DNA of 64,000 nt from Panulirus ornatus (Eukaryota; Arthropoda; Malacostraca; Decapoda; Palinuridae), in contig NC_092271.1 of NCBI RefSeq assembly GCF_036320965.1, positions 15,021,096 to 15,085,095 of the forward strand, in the 5' to 3' direction. The notes under the pieces are model-generated. The model was not told where the DNA came from and made no database searches. It worked only from the letters and a program-made list of their open reading frames with translations. How positions within the stretch are numbered: position 1 is the stretch's first letter; every line of letters begins with the position of its first letter. The translations under genes and the position numbers were made by a program. Of the stretch, positions 45,503 through 57,118 are shown in pieces.

Positions 45503-45589
45503 TGCTACTAAGGCCATTAACCCGAGCCAAACGTGCTGGTGCCCCAGCCCTAGTGTGGTGCCACACATTAACCTGCCGTGACCACAGCG

Positions 45590-46235
45590 ACAGTGCCAGG
45601 CTACTGGAGGACACTGTCAAGGTCGTGAAAGACCGTATTATGATTATGTTGGCCAGTGCCAGGGTTGTGAAGGACAGGCCCCGGCTTGTTAAGGGAAGTT
45701 TTCACGGTTATGAAGGGAAGCACTAGGGCAGCGTCAAGGTTATGAAGGAGTGAGGTGTTAAGGTTGTAGACAGGGTTTTAAGAGTTAGTGAAAGGTTGTG
45801 AAATTCAAGGATGCTAGGGACGGTTATAATATGTGAAGTTTCTTGTCAGACTATGAACAGTGCCAGAACGGTGAGCGACAGTGCCAGGGCATCAGGAATA
45901 GTGCCAGGGCTTTGAGTCATTAGGGTTGTGAGTACCACGGTTGTGAATGATAGTGCCAGTGCTTTTAGAATCACTGGCATGAATTTGCAGACCAGTTTAA
46001 TGATTGTGTGAAGAAGACTGTGAACCTTGTAGCCAGGGTTGTGAGGAACAGTTCACTGGCTGCGTGGGATTTTGCTGGGGTTGTGAGGGACACTGCTAGC
46101 ACTTGAGGGCTGAAATTGTGAGAGGCAGTGCCAAGGGTTGTTAAGGGCATTTGAGAAGAGTGGCAACGATAGTGCCAGTCTTCTGAAGGATTGTACAGGG
46201 TTGTTGACGGACGGGGATAAGATCACGGAGAACAG
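45590..46235. repeat. Degenerate minisatellite of 'agtgccagggttgtgaagga' type
   Basis: The words cagtgccagg, ggttgtgaagga and gttgtgaggga recur irregularly over 650 bp. An old, decayed array. Confidence 0.65.
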
Positions 46236-46736
46236 CACAACAGGTCTTGTGTGAAGTGACTGTCATACTCACGATTGAGGGTTATAGATGAAGAGATCCA
46301 GAAGCAGATGACTGGAGATAAAGCTATTAATATCTGTCTTGAGTACTAACACGAGGGACGGGTTTTAGGGAATTGAAGACTGTAGGTCGTGGCTTGTAGG
46401 AAGGGGTATTGAGAAAGCTCACTGGGGGTCATCAAGATAAGATGACGGAAATAGAAGAAAGGGTAGAGTGATGGTGGAGTGTGCATGTCCCCTTCTTCTC
46501 CTCCCTGGAGCAGTAGATCCATTAGCATACATCTGATCCGTACTACTGTGAGTCTCTGTGAACCACAGACGCCCGGGTGATTGAAGACGAGCCTCGGGGG
46601 TCATCATCCCAAGTGCTACCTCGTCCATCACTCGAGTGTCTGTGGTTTCAAGAGACCCCCACAGTCGTACGGATCAGATCTGTCTGATGGCAGTACTGGC
46701 CCGGGGAAGGGGAGATGCACACTCTGCCATTACCTA

Positions 46737-46739
<3 letters not shown>
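46236..46739. other. Unique sequence with small inverted similarity
   Basis: Segments around 46440-46580 and 46590-46730 share words in inverted order (cagtagatcc/ggcagtactg, catctgatccgtac / gtacggatcagatc, tctgtgaaccacaga / tctgtggtttcaaga), suggesting an old foldback around 46585. No gene recognised. Confidence 0.4.

Positions 46740-46804
<65 letters not shown>
46740..46804. repeat. (GA)32 microsatellite
   Basis: Uninterrupted GA run of 65 bp. Confidence 0.97.
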
Positions 46805-46807
<3 letters not shown>

Positions 46808-47049
46808 CGTGTGTTTATAAAAGTATGTCCGGCTCCTGGATGGCGCCTCGTCTTCTCAGAGCAGGAATGAGGATGAGAAACAAAAGAGGCGCAATCTGAG
46901 GTAAACTGATTTATTCTTTCCCTCCCCACCTCGTGGCCACTAGAGTACCGACAGTGCCTCGAAGAGCGTCGTGGAGAGGAAGGCGAGTGTCATACTACCA
47001 GGTTGTGTGGCGACGTTAGATATGATCTGGGCCGGTGTCCCCCCGGGGA

Positions 47050-47165
47050 AGTTTATTGTGCGCCTCCAATGTCTATCCTGTGAGCGGTAGCGCACAAGGA
47101 TTACAGGGGTTACAGAAGGTCTTAGTCAGACCCCAGTGGGTTGATATTACATAAGACGTTACATT
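47050..47165 (+). mobile_element. Family C short repeat, good copy
   Basis: gtttattgtgcgcctccaat, atcctgtgagcggtagcgca, caaggattacaggggttaca, gaaggtcttagtcagacccc, agtgggttgatattacat and gttaca. Colinear with the minus copy at 34802-34920. Confidence 0.75.
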
Positions 47166-47343
47166 TTGTCTCCAGTTACATACGATATTACGTAGTTTCA
47201 GATGGTAAGTTTTACCGACTTAATGCAGTATACTGTCCGTGATTTGACCGTCCGCCCGGAAATTGTTGCCTCGTATCTGTAGTAACAGTATCCTCCTAGT
47301 GAGGTTGGCCTGGCTCCCGTCACTGGCTGTTACAGTGATATCG

Positions 47344-47344
<1 letters not shown>

Positions 47345-47408
<64 letters not shown>
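47345..47408. repeat. (CA)32 microsatellite
   Basis: Uninterrupted CA run of 64 bp. Confidence 0.97.
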
Positions 47409-47410
<2 letters not shown>

Positions 47411-47609
47411 GATGACCCATTATTCATTAGATTACTCCATGAAGGAGAGTAACCCCTAGTGATTGGCGATGGTGATGACTGCACCCCAAGAGCACGGGAG
47501 GCGAGCCCTACGTACGTTAAGGTGTTGCCCTAGCCAGCGTCCTCGCCAGGGCAAGGCGAGGTAATTGATTCAGAGAATTCCGTTGCGAGATCTAGGCTAG
47601 GATACCTGT

Positions 47610-47995
47610 ATCCCTGGCCCAAGTGGGAGTTGTAACCAGTATCCCTAGCCCAAGCGGGAGTTGTAACCAGTATCCCTGGCCCAAGCGGGAGTTGTAACCA
47701 GTACCCCTAGCCCAAGCGGGAGTTGTAACCAGTATCCCTGGCCCAAGCGGGAGTTGTAACCAGTACCTCTAGCCCAAGTGACGGCTCTAACAACTTGGCT
47801 AAGGCTGGGATACCCGTATTGGTGGATAGTGGGACTTGTAACAACAAAACTAAGCCTGGGACACATGTATTCCTGGCCAGTGGCGGCTTTAACAACAAGG
47901 CTAAGGTTGGGATACATGTATCCCTAGCCAGTTTGGGCTGGCTGCAGCAGCAGTACTAATGCTAGGATGCCTTTGTCCCTGGCCAGTGGGGACTG
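47610..47995. repeat. 31 bp minisatellite plus ~62 bp diverged units
   Basis: Five clean copies of agtatccctggcccaagcgg plus gagttgtaacc to about 47770, then longer diverged units with aacaacaaggctaaggttgg and gatacatgtatccctagcca. Confidence 0.88.
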
Positions 47996-47999
47996 TAAC

Positions 48000-49390
48000 A
48001 ACCCTAAGCCTGGGACACCTGTCTTACTTTATACATTTCACTGTGATAAACAATGTTTCCCTCACGCTTATCTGTGTTCGTCTGTTTTCTCTCACAGGGA
48101 TCTGTCACTTCCTTCCTAACTACTGTATTGTGGCTTCTGATTAACAACTCATTGCTGTTTTCTGCAGCTCCTTTACTAACTGCAAGTTTGGTTAAACCAT
48201 CAACTTTACTGTTGCATTCTGATCTTACGGTGTGAAGGGCAAGTTGTGAGAATAAAGAATCAGGTTTGATTCGAATTTCTCTAGTGGTGAGCTGTACAAG
48301 CTCTGGGGCGATGGGTATGGAGGGCAGTTCGGTTTCTTGGTTATTTCTGATCTATTTCCATTGTCTTGGATCACACTGGCGGCACTACTTGCCCTCTTAG
48401 TGGCAGAGGTGGGAGAACCGTCAGTATAAATGCACAGGGTTACGTTCGAGAACACTGGAATTGACCAAAAGTGTTCAAGAAGAAGAATGTAAGATGTTTA
48501 GTTTCTTACGTGGATAAGTTTTGGTTTGATGATGTGAATGGTAGTTATTTCCCAGGAAGGCGGGAGATGCTGCTCATTCCTAATTGTATACGACTTACAT
48601 ATACTCCAGACATTGTCATGTGACTGTCTGTTATTTGGATCTATTTAGATTCAGTTGTGCTAAGGCATGTATGGTTCAACACTCGTGTAGTGCAATCATC
48701 GTATGAATCTCCAGGCAGAGGTTTCAGTCCTATTATGAGATTGGTTTTCAGTATCGTGTCCTCAGGGTTGGATATACCATATACTTCCCACATGTCGAGT
48801 TGTTTGCTTCATACTTTTATGTCATGTTGGACTGAAGCTGATGCGTGGTAATCTATTCGTGACCCTACATAACCCAAGTACATCATTATCACAATTCGTA
48901 TATTTACGCCATGGTTACGGTTGTACTCTGCAACAGCTTTGAGGACTCTGAGTCCAACTGTACATTTTCAGTTTAGTCGTTGCACACAGTGCAGTACGTG
49001 GGACACAGATACCGAAGTGTTGAAAGGAAGAGAGACAATAGGTTTTTCATCAGATCTCAGTCTAAATTGTATGTTTCTACCGTTACCAGTTCCTTTAACG
49101 AAAACCTTTTTTTTGCGTGTGCAGAAATGGTCAAGCCAACGTTATAAGAGGCTCTGTGTACGTAGTTAAGAATGATTTGCATTTCACGATACGTTTTGGT
49201 CTTAGTAAGAATATCATCATTGTCACTAATAGTGATATTTCTGGGACTTTCTCGAATTGGTTTTTAGTTATGCATTGATTAGTGTATTGGCCAGAATGTG
49301 GGGGCTAAATACTCCACCTTGAGGAGCGCCAAGTAGCGTGCCCATTCTTTGATAATGGGTTACCAGGTACACTTCTTAGAAGTCTAGTAT
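48000..49390 (-). mobile_element. Decayed LINE with RT and RNase H motifs
   Basis: On the minus strand: GTLLGAPQGGVFSPHILAN (49342-49285) is the RT 'GxPQGGVLSPxL' block. SDNDDILTK (about 49228-49202) is a damaged xADD block, followed by LNYVHRASYNVGLTISAHAK, the GLxxSxxKT block. VTLCIYTDGSPTSATK (48444-48397) is the first RNase H motif (YTDGS), and KVDGLTKLAVSKG (about 48209-48171) is the end of RNase H with its conserved Asp region. Frames change repeatedly. RT followed by RNase H fits the I/R1/Jockey-group LINEs; exact clade is open. A word near 48912-48953 matches 38862-38900, so a second repeat may be nested. Confidence 0.75.
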
Positions 49391-49524
49391 TGTTGTAAGT
49401 GACACCATCCTCCACAGGGGGCATTACCTTACCCCCAACCCCACTGGGGAAGGCTACATCAAGATCAGACTCAGTGAATGGCACATCACATTCATGGTGT
49501 CGCTTGTTTCGCATGCATTGTGTA

Positions 49525-49527
<3 letters not shown>

Positions 49528-49618
<91 letters not shown>
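49528..49618. repeat. (CT)45 microsatellite
   Basis: Uninterrupted CT run of 91 bp. Confidence 0.97.
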
Positions 49619-49621
<3 letters not shown>

Positions 49622-49782
49622 CGTACAAAACCTTCCTAGTCTGAGATGACAGTGTATTACCGCTGCTCGTGTGGCGTGCGGGCCAAGTGTGGTGCCTTAC
49701 CCAACAGCAGTTGCTCCTGGTGTGAACATAAGTTGATAGTCGCCTGTGTTGCGACAGTCTCGTGTTCCCTTTACCTCTTGAG

Positions 49783-49845
49783 CACGACGGCGAGGCCCTT
49801 GAACACGACGGGTCTCTGAACACGACGGGTCTCGTCGTTGTGAAG
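49783..49845 (-). mobile_element. Family M fragment (three 21-mer-like units)
   Basis: cttgagcacgacggcgaggc, ccttgaacacgacgggtct and a third aacacgacgggtct. No core hairpin is seen, so this is an isolated arm. Confidence 0.55.
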
Positions 49846-50642
49846 GGATGTATCCATGGTCAAGTATATACCCAAGTCTGGACAACTCTCAGCAGAGAGG
49901 TGAACCTTTTTGGATTCGTGACGGAAGATGGCCGTGCCATTGAACACACGCTTCTCATATAACAGGTGTAGGAATGAGGCTATTTTTTTCTCTGAAATTC
50001 CCTTTTATTAGAATAGTTTGTTTTTGTTGTTTTTTTTGGGTTGAGAAAGGAGAAAGTCTCCCGCGCGTGTCTCTGGCAAAGTTTCCTCCTCCGAGTTCAT
50101 CACACCACGATGGCTTTTTGTCATCATATCTACATGTTATTTGTACGATTGTCTCTCCACAGCGCCGAGTGTGGCTTATGGTCAAGTTTTCGCTCGTCTG
50201 GCCTTCCGTAATACAAGAGCAATGAGGAAGCACGTTGTCGAACATCTGGAGAGCTGAGCTCCTACAAACGCGCTGGAAACAGCCGTTTTCTTACACCATT
50301 GTTGTCATCGGTTCCCACATGAGGTTACGTCTCCACCTCACGTAGGTTTTTTTCCGGTGATTCCCATCTGGCGCGGATTGTCAGCAATAACATCATGGTC
50401 ACATTTACGAGAGGCTCCTCGCCAAGACTTGTGTGTGTGTGTGTATCATGAGGGGTTTCTTCGTTCTCTGGCGCCCCTTCAAGTCTCCTCTTTGTCCTGG
50501 GTCATGTAGGCTGACGGACTTCCATGAACCCACTTACGACTCTGGACAAGTTCTGATATATATGATGTTGTGATGTCGGTAGGTTTCTGGAATGGTGGGT
50601 GTGTTTCCCTCTGTGTTGAGTGAGGTGGTGTGAAGTCACCTT

Positions 50643-50645
<3 letters not shown>
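49846..50645. other. Unique sequence, no gene recognised
   Basis: Unique DNA; nothing recognised. Confidence 0.45.

Positions 50646-50722
<77 letters not shown>
50646..50722. repeat. (TC)38 microsatellite
   Basis: Uninterrupted TC run of 77 bp. Confidence 0.97.
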
Positions 50723-50727
<5 letters not shown>

Positions 50728-50849
50728 AGCTGTTTAGTGTCTTGCCTTCTCCGTGAAAGACAGTTCCAGGAGATTGGTTCTGGAGCAGAATGCTTGGTCG
50801 TGCCCCTGTTGACCCTCTCGACTGGAAACGCCTTCCAGTAAGATGACTG

Positions 50850-51190
50850 AAGTCGTCGTACTCAAGAGGTTAATTCTTCGTACTCAGGGGGTTGATTCTT
50901 CGTACTCAAGGGGTTGACTGACTCTTCGTATTCAGGGGGTTAATTCTTCGTACTCAAGGGGTTAACTGACTCTTCGTACTCAGGGGGTTGATTCGCCGTA
51001 CTCAAGGGGTTGACTGACTCTTCGTACTCAGGGGGTTGATTCTTCGTACTCAAGGGGTTGACTGACTCTTCGTACTCAAGGGGGTTGATTCTTCGTACTC
51101 AAGGGATTGAGTGACCCTTCGTACTCACGGGGTTGACTGACTCTTCGTACTCAAGGGGGTTGATTCTTCGTACTCAAGGGGTTAACATGT
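50850..51190. repeat. 20/24 bp alternating minisatellite
   Basis: ttcgtactcaaggggttgac with an extra tgactc alternates with ttcgtactcagggggttgat. About 14 units, forming a ~44 bp higher-order repeat. Confidence 0.9.
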
Positions 51191-51342
51191 GATTAACAAC
51201 GGAATAACTTATCTAAGTCATGCCCGAGGGATCAGATTCGAGCTGGTCACTTCTCTGGACGATGCTGTGCCCGGGCTGGAAGGTGGAGCTACGCTGTACG
51301 CTGGCAGTGAGGTCGCTGTAGTTGCATGGGTAGACTCCGCTG

Positions 51343-51345
<3 letters not shown>

Positions 51346-51403
<58 letters not shown>
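51346..51403. repeat. (GA)28 microsatellite
   Basis: Uninterrupted GA run. Confidence 0.97.
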
Positions 51404-51406
<3 letters not shown>

Positions 51407-51874
51407 CTGGAGATGCTTGTCCGTTTTCGACTTGTTAATCATATCTAACGTGGCACACTCCAGGTAACCCCCCAGGTTTCTTGGCCTTGTCTCGTCTCGT
51501 CCCACCGTCAGGCATGGTTAAGACTGATCGATCAGCTGTTCATGGTTGTTGATCCCCCACTGTTGGTTGAGAGTGGCGCGCCGTAACACTCGAGAGCCAT
51601 TGGTTAGTATTAGGTGACGATTGCGTTGGGACACACGTTTGACACTTTCGCTCACTCCGTCCGCCAAGCCAAGTCGATCCAAGTAACGTGCCTGCTGAAC
51701 GGGCTTGGCTGGAGGTCAAATTCGTAGTGCAGTGACTTTCCTGTCGTGAGGTAGGTCAGTCACACGAGGGGTTTTAGGCCACTGTATAATATTAACTTGG
51801 CACATCATGTGTATGTGTTCCTGAGTCTCTGGATGTCTTTTCTTGAGATTATAATTTTATCGTAGAACTGGATC
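51404..51874. other. Unique sequence, no gene recognised
   Basis: Unique DNA; nothing recognised. Confidence 0.45.
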
Positions 51875-51993
51875 CCTCGACCGCTATGGCACGACCCTTG
51901 GGTTTGATGGCTTGACCTTTATCCTGACCCTTCAGGGTCTGGACAAAGGTCAGGCAATCATACCCCAAGCGTGTGGTACCGTCGTGCTCGAGG
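51875..51993. mobile_element. Family M palindromic core, unexpanded
   Basis: The clearest view of the core. The central hairpin 51913-51952 has 18-base arms with two mismatches around ttca. Outside it the inverted arms continue: right caatcataccccaagcg and taccgtcgtgctcgagg; left, as reverse complement, gccatcaaacccaagggt and gccatagcggtcgaggg. Each arm thus ends in one 21-mer unit. Confidence 0.75.
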
Positions 51994-54501
51994 AAGGAGA
52001 CGGCGTCACCTTGGGTCAGCCTGGAGCCCAGCATCGTGGTGGACACGCCGCTCCTACAGAGATGTTGTCCCTGCGGCAGATCGCCTGTATCTTTCATGTA
52101 CTTTCCTGCCGACGGTGAAGGTGTCTGGCTTTTGATGGCTCGTGTTGCACCACCCGAAAAACGACTTTGACATTCTCATGGTAGGAGATTTCCTCCGAAA
52201 GTCATGAGGTCATGAGAACGACAGGGGTCCCAGCTGGGATTTTTTTTTGTCGTTCGATGCGCTTGTGGCTGGCACGAGCCATTGCCACACATTACCGCCC
52301 GTTGCTTGTTCTCCGAGAGACAAGCAGACAGTCATGCAAAGGCCTCATCGATGCTTGTGGTTTACTGTGGCAAATGTGTGTAGTAATAGACCATGTAACA
52401 GTTTCAGCGGCTCCCAGCAAGCCTCTGTCTTGACTTCAAATGGGACACCTGTCAGCGATATTCTTCACCTCCTCCCCGCCGCAAGCAGAACACGATGGGC
52501 AGCGTGTTGCTGTCAGTACGAGGTCGCGTGGCCGCCCGCGCCCTGCGCCTTGGAGCCTCGAGAACCGGTAATTATCACACCTTGAACCCGCTGCTCCACT
52601 ACTTACGCTCAGTGGGGAAAATGATGATGATGAAGGTGGATGGTTCACCATGCGGCAGAGGATGTAGAAGATAATGTCACCACGGGATGTGGCAGTGACA
52701 CGTGTGGCACTTCCTCTCCGAAGATTTACCGCTGCCTCGGTGGTGTAGAGGCATTCCTTTAGCGAATATTTTAACTTCGGTCAATACCTGAGCCAAATGG
52801 GTCATTCAGGTCCTGAAGATTGCCAGCAAGAGTTCGGAAGTAACATCAGGTGTGAGTTTCTCCTCCATTTACTAATGCAGTCTGGTGCCAGCCAGCCAGG
52901 AGGCCCAGCCTTGGTTGTTGCTGCTTATTTGGACTGCCTTCTATAAACAACATTTTTAGCGACAGCTCCGAAATGCTCACACATGGTATGAGCACATTAT
53001 ACGGTATTGTTCTGGGAAACACACAATACTCGCCCGAATAATTCAACATCTTGCTCTTTCAAGATTTACCTCACACCAAGATCTGAGGCGGCCGTGAGCA
53101 CCCGAGTTCGTGTCTTTAAGAGATGGGTGGCATGGTGGTGGTGGTGGTGGGGAGGCGTCCGCGGCGATGTTGGTCTCGTCGCGGAACTTTTAGCGCTGTC
53201 AACACCTGCAGGTTGTGGGGGTAACAGCTGGGTGTCGGCGGTGCCCTCTGTAGTTTTCTGGGGGGAGGCACACACCTTCCCCGGATGAAGGTGTTGTGGG
53301 TGGAATGGTGAAGACACAGCGAACGTAAATTTGGTGGTGAATTGTGGAGATAGCAGGGATATATCTGCTGTTGTGAGATGAGTATTTATAGCGATATGAG
53401 GCAAAGGTGTGTTGTATATATGACAGGGGATTCGGGCAGGGCTGGGAAACAGGCACTGTGAGGCGAACAACTCCCAGGAGACAACGGTGGAGGAGTGAAG
53501 AATGAAGGTGTGGGATCAGAGCGGGAGCTCAGACATGGCGCAATGTGATTCACAAATGGTCATTGAGAGAGGCTCAGTTTTACATTGTGTTCTGCCTCCG
53601 TCACCGTACGATGGCATCCACCGAACAGTCACTTAGCATCTCACTCCTACAGTCTCTCCTTGACTCCGTAGGATACATTTTTCCTTTCCCAAGATCCTGT
53701 CTTGTCTTTCGTTTCGTCTAGGATGCACTCCTGTTCTTAGGTTATGATTGCGATTCTAATCTTTTGGGCTCCCGTTTGTGTGAGTTCTGTCTTTCAGGAT
53801 TTTGCTTCACTCCGAGGGTTCCATCCTGAAGGAGTTTCTCCATTCTGAAGGCCCGGGGTCTCGGCTTCAGAGGGGATTGTGTCTCTGACAAAAGAGTTTC
53901 CTGTCGCTAGGAGAATTCCATTCGACACGTAACGTATACCTGGCCTCTACATCCTACATCTTGGACTCACAGGTCAATCGTAGTGGGGTGTTCTGCCACT
54001 GCTGGGGGTTACCATTACTTATTGTCTATACAGTCCCGTCTGCACGCTCGAACCTTCGATGTCACCTCGCGAGATCCCCAGATCCCCAGACCGACCTAGT
54101 GGTCCAGTCTGACACACGAGCTTGGGGTACGAGTGACTGAGGGAATGAAGGTCTTGTCTAGGGATCAGGGACAGCCTCTCCTGGCCCAGAATTGGTCATT
54201 AGCGGAGACGAGAACTAACTACGTCTGTTTAAACATAATGCAGTCAGTGTTGATGTGTATATATTTCATATCGTTGTGGTGTTCTGTTTCATGATATAGA
54301 TATGACCTCAGATGACCCTGCTGTGGCCAGTGTACACGTGTCTTCGTCAGTAGTTTTGCTTAGATTTATTATGTACATTTTGGCTGATTTTCCTCCAGCT
54401 TTCCTGTGCACAGTACAAGTCCTTAACTCCTGCCGTAAAACCAAACACAGGTTGCGAGTGAAGAAAGACCTGCCTCATTATACTGGCTTTGCTCCATTTC
54501 C

Positions 54502-54502
<1 letters not shown>
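51994..54502. other. Unique sequence, no gene recognised
   Basis: The longest stretch without a recognised repeat (2.5 kb). A short GGT run at 53130-53150. Open frames up to 134 codons lack recognisable features. It could be intron or intergenic. Confidence 0.4.
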
Positions 54503-54544
<42 letters not shown>

Positions 54545-54671
54545 ACGAGGGGAGAGAGTTTTACACTCGTGTTACCCCGTCTCATAACCTTGCATATATG
54601 TATCATGTCTTACACACACACATACATACATACATACATACATACATACATACATACATACATACATACAT

Positions 54672-54740
<69 letters not shown>

Positions 54741-54752
54741 ACCCTATGCCAG

Positions 54753-54835
<83 letters not shown>

Positions 54836-54900
54836 GATGGAGAGAGGTTTACTTTACACTCGTGTTGCCCCGTCTCATAACCTTGTATACATGTATCATG

Positions 54901-54956
<56 letters not shown>

Positions 54957-54980
54957 TGGCCTCTGCCAGTTATGTGTGTT

Positions 54981-55034
<54 letters not shown>

Positions 55035-55057
55035 TGTCTGTCTGTCTGTCTGTCTGT
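54503..55057. repeat. Duplicated compound block of TG, CATA, CA and CTGT repeats
   Basis: Order: TG (54503-54541), unique spacer with cccgtctcataaccttgcat, CATA (54621-54690), CA (to 54738), spacer with atgccaggtatg, TG (54755-54832), then the spacer again (cccgtctcataaccttgtat), CA (54904-54952), ctctgccagttatg, TG (54985-55033) and CTGT (to 55057). The unique spacers show that a ~300 bp block was tandemly duplicated and one copy gained a CATA expansion. Confidence 0.93.
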
Positions 55058-56514
55058 GTATTATCTAATTTTGTTCGCTCGAAATTACGACTACGATGAT
55101 AAGTGATGGCTGGAGGCATCCTCCACAATACATTGTTCGTACATATGTACATATAGACCTCCCCCCCCCCGGGCTGTTACCGGACTCCACCTACTCGAGG
55201 TTTACACCGCGAGTGAAAGAAAAAAAAAAAGAGTCTCTCTTGGCGAGGCTGCATCACCGGGCGTACAGTCTCGCCAAAGAATTCCTCCATCCAAAGGAGT
55301 CTACATTTCCGTTCTACGTAAAGTAGCGCAGACTTGGCTTGCAGGAGTCTTGAGTAATAGGAGGACTCTTCCATAGATATTGGTCATGGGGTAATTATAG
55401 ATATAGATGAATGAAGTAGATACTATAGACACCATGATTTTGTGTGACCTGGGGGAGGAGAGGGATCGGCTGAAAGACTTCAGTTTGGCTTTCATGCCAC
55501 GTAGATAAGGATGAAAGCTTCAGCCTAACCCGACTCAAGTTCGACTCAAGTACATAACTTTACGAAACTTCCACTTATTGCCATGAAGGTTTCTGCAGTG
55601 GTTTTCCCCAGTGTCTGAAGAACTGAGTGACACAAGACCCATCACAGCAGGAGCTTGGGCCATGCCTGCCTTAGGCTTGAAGGAAGGTTCAAGCTGGCTC
55701 ATAACTTTGCTCATAACTTGAAGAAAGATACACTTTTGATCAGGTAACATCATGCAGATGACTTACCTCCCTCACCACAGTTCCATTCTTTCTCATTTCA
55801 CTGAACAGTGATGACGTGGCACAGGACGCCACGCCTCCTTTTGGTTTCGTATTAGATACAACACCCACTTGTCGAGGGCGTGACCGAGCGAGCACAACTG
55901 CGTGGACCCGCTGATGTTCATCGAGAAGGTGGTTTACATCGTGTGACGTGACGCATCAAAGTGTATTATAGCTGGACTTTATGTGCATATGATGTTATCC
56001 GGACATTGTTCATGTGTTCCTTTTACCCTTCGTATCCCTACTCGAAATGTCCCGGTCTTTAGCTACAGCAGCGATTGAGTTCATGTGAATAATGGCTAAT
56101 TTTTTTGTAGGGGAATTGTGTACGTTTAACGTTTGTTGTTATATTCTTTCTTTTTTTTTCCACGTGGATTGAAGTCAGTTCTAGAGATTATGACGTGTTT
56201 CTGGATATCTTATTTACACTCTCCAGGTTGTCGTGTGTGGTCATCATGTACGTCATAACTCCTTGCGACATGGCAAGGTAGCCGTGGAGATTAAGCGCTG
56301 GTCCTGCGGGGTCGACGAGTGTCCTGCAGGGCGAGTGATGACCGGTATAGCGAGTGTCTGGTTGGGCGAGTGTTGTGTGTGTGGGGCGGCGAGTGCTGGA
56401 GTTATATGTCATGTTTTTTTTTTTTATTTAATATTTTCCCTAACAATATGTCCGCCCATTCTTATGTCAGTCTCACATAACTGTGCCGCACTGGAGGCGG
56501 GATGGGTCACCTGA
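55058..56514. other. Unique sequence, no gene recognised
   Basis: A C-run at 55160-55170, an A-run at 55219-55230, otherwise unique. Nothing recognised. Confidence 0.45.
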
Positions 56515-57118
56515 GCTTGACCTGGGACGACCTGACCCTTGAAGGGGTCAGGTCCAAGGCCAGGCCATCACGATTAAAAGTCGTACCATCGTGCTCCAGG
56601 GTGCGTGCACCGTGGTGTTCAAGGGTCGTACCATCGTGCTCCAGGGTGCGTGCACCGTGGTGTTCAAGGGTCGTACCATCGTCTTCCAGGGTGCGTGTAG
56701 GTGGTGTTCAAGGGTTGTACCATCGTGTTCCAGGGTGCGTGTACCGTGGTGTTCAAAGGTCGTACCATCGTGCTTCAGTTTGCGTGTACGGTGGTGTTCA
56801 AAGGTCGTACCATCGTGCTCCAGGGTGCGTGCACCGTGGTGTTCAAGGGTCGCACCATCGTGCTCCAGGGTGCGTGTACCGTGGTGTTCAATGGTCGTAC
56901 CATCGTGCTCCAGGGTGCGTGTACCGTGGTGTTCAAGGGTCGCACCATCGTGCTCCAGGGTGCGTGTACCGTGGTGTTCAAGGGTCGCACCATCGTGTTC
57001 CAGGGTGCGTGTACCGTGGTGTTCAAGGGTTGTACCATCGTGCTCCAGGGTGCGTGTACCTTGGTGTCCAAGGATTGCACCATCGTGTTCCAGAATCGTA
57101 CTATCTTGTTGAAGGTGT
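56515..57118 (+). mobile_element. Family M palindromic element with expanded array
   Basis: A core hairpin at 56529-56554 (gacctgaccc / ggggtcaggtc) is followed by aaggccaggccatcacgat and then about 24 units alternating gggtcgtaccatcgtgctcca and gggtgcgtgtaccgtggtgtt, a 42 bp dimer. Only the right arm is expanded. Period divisible by three explains the open frames on both strands. Confidence 0.85.

Noticed and set aside
48225..48455. Host RNase H gene because of the YTDGS motif
   Set aside because: Only part of the domain is present, frames are broken, and an RT with the PQGG block lies directly upstream, so it belongs to a dead LINE.
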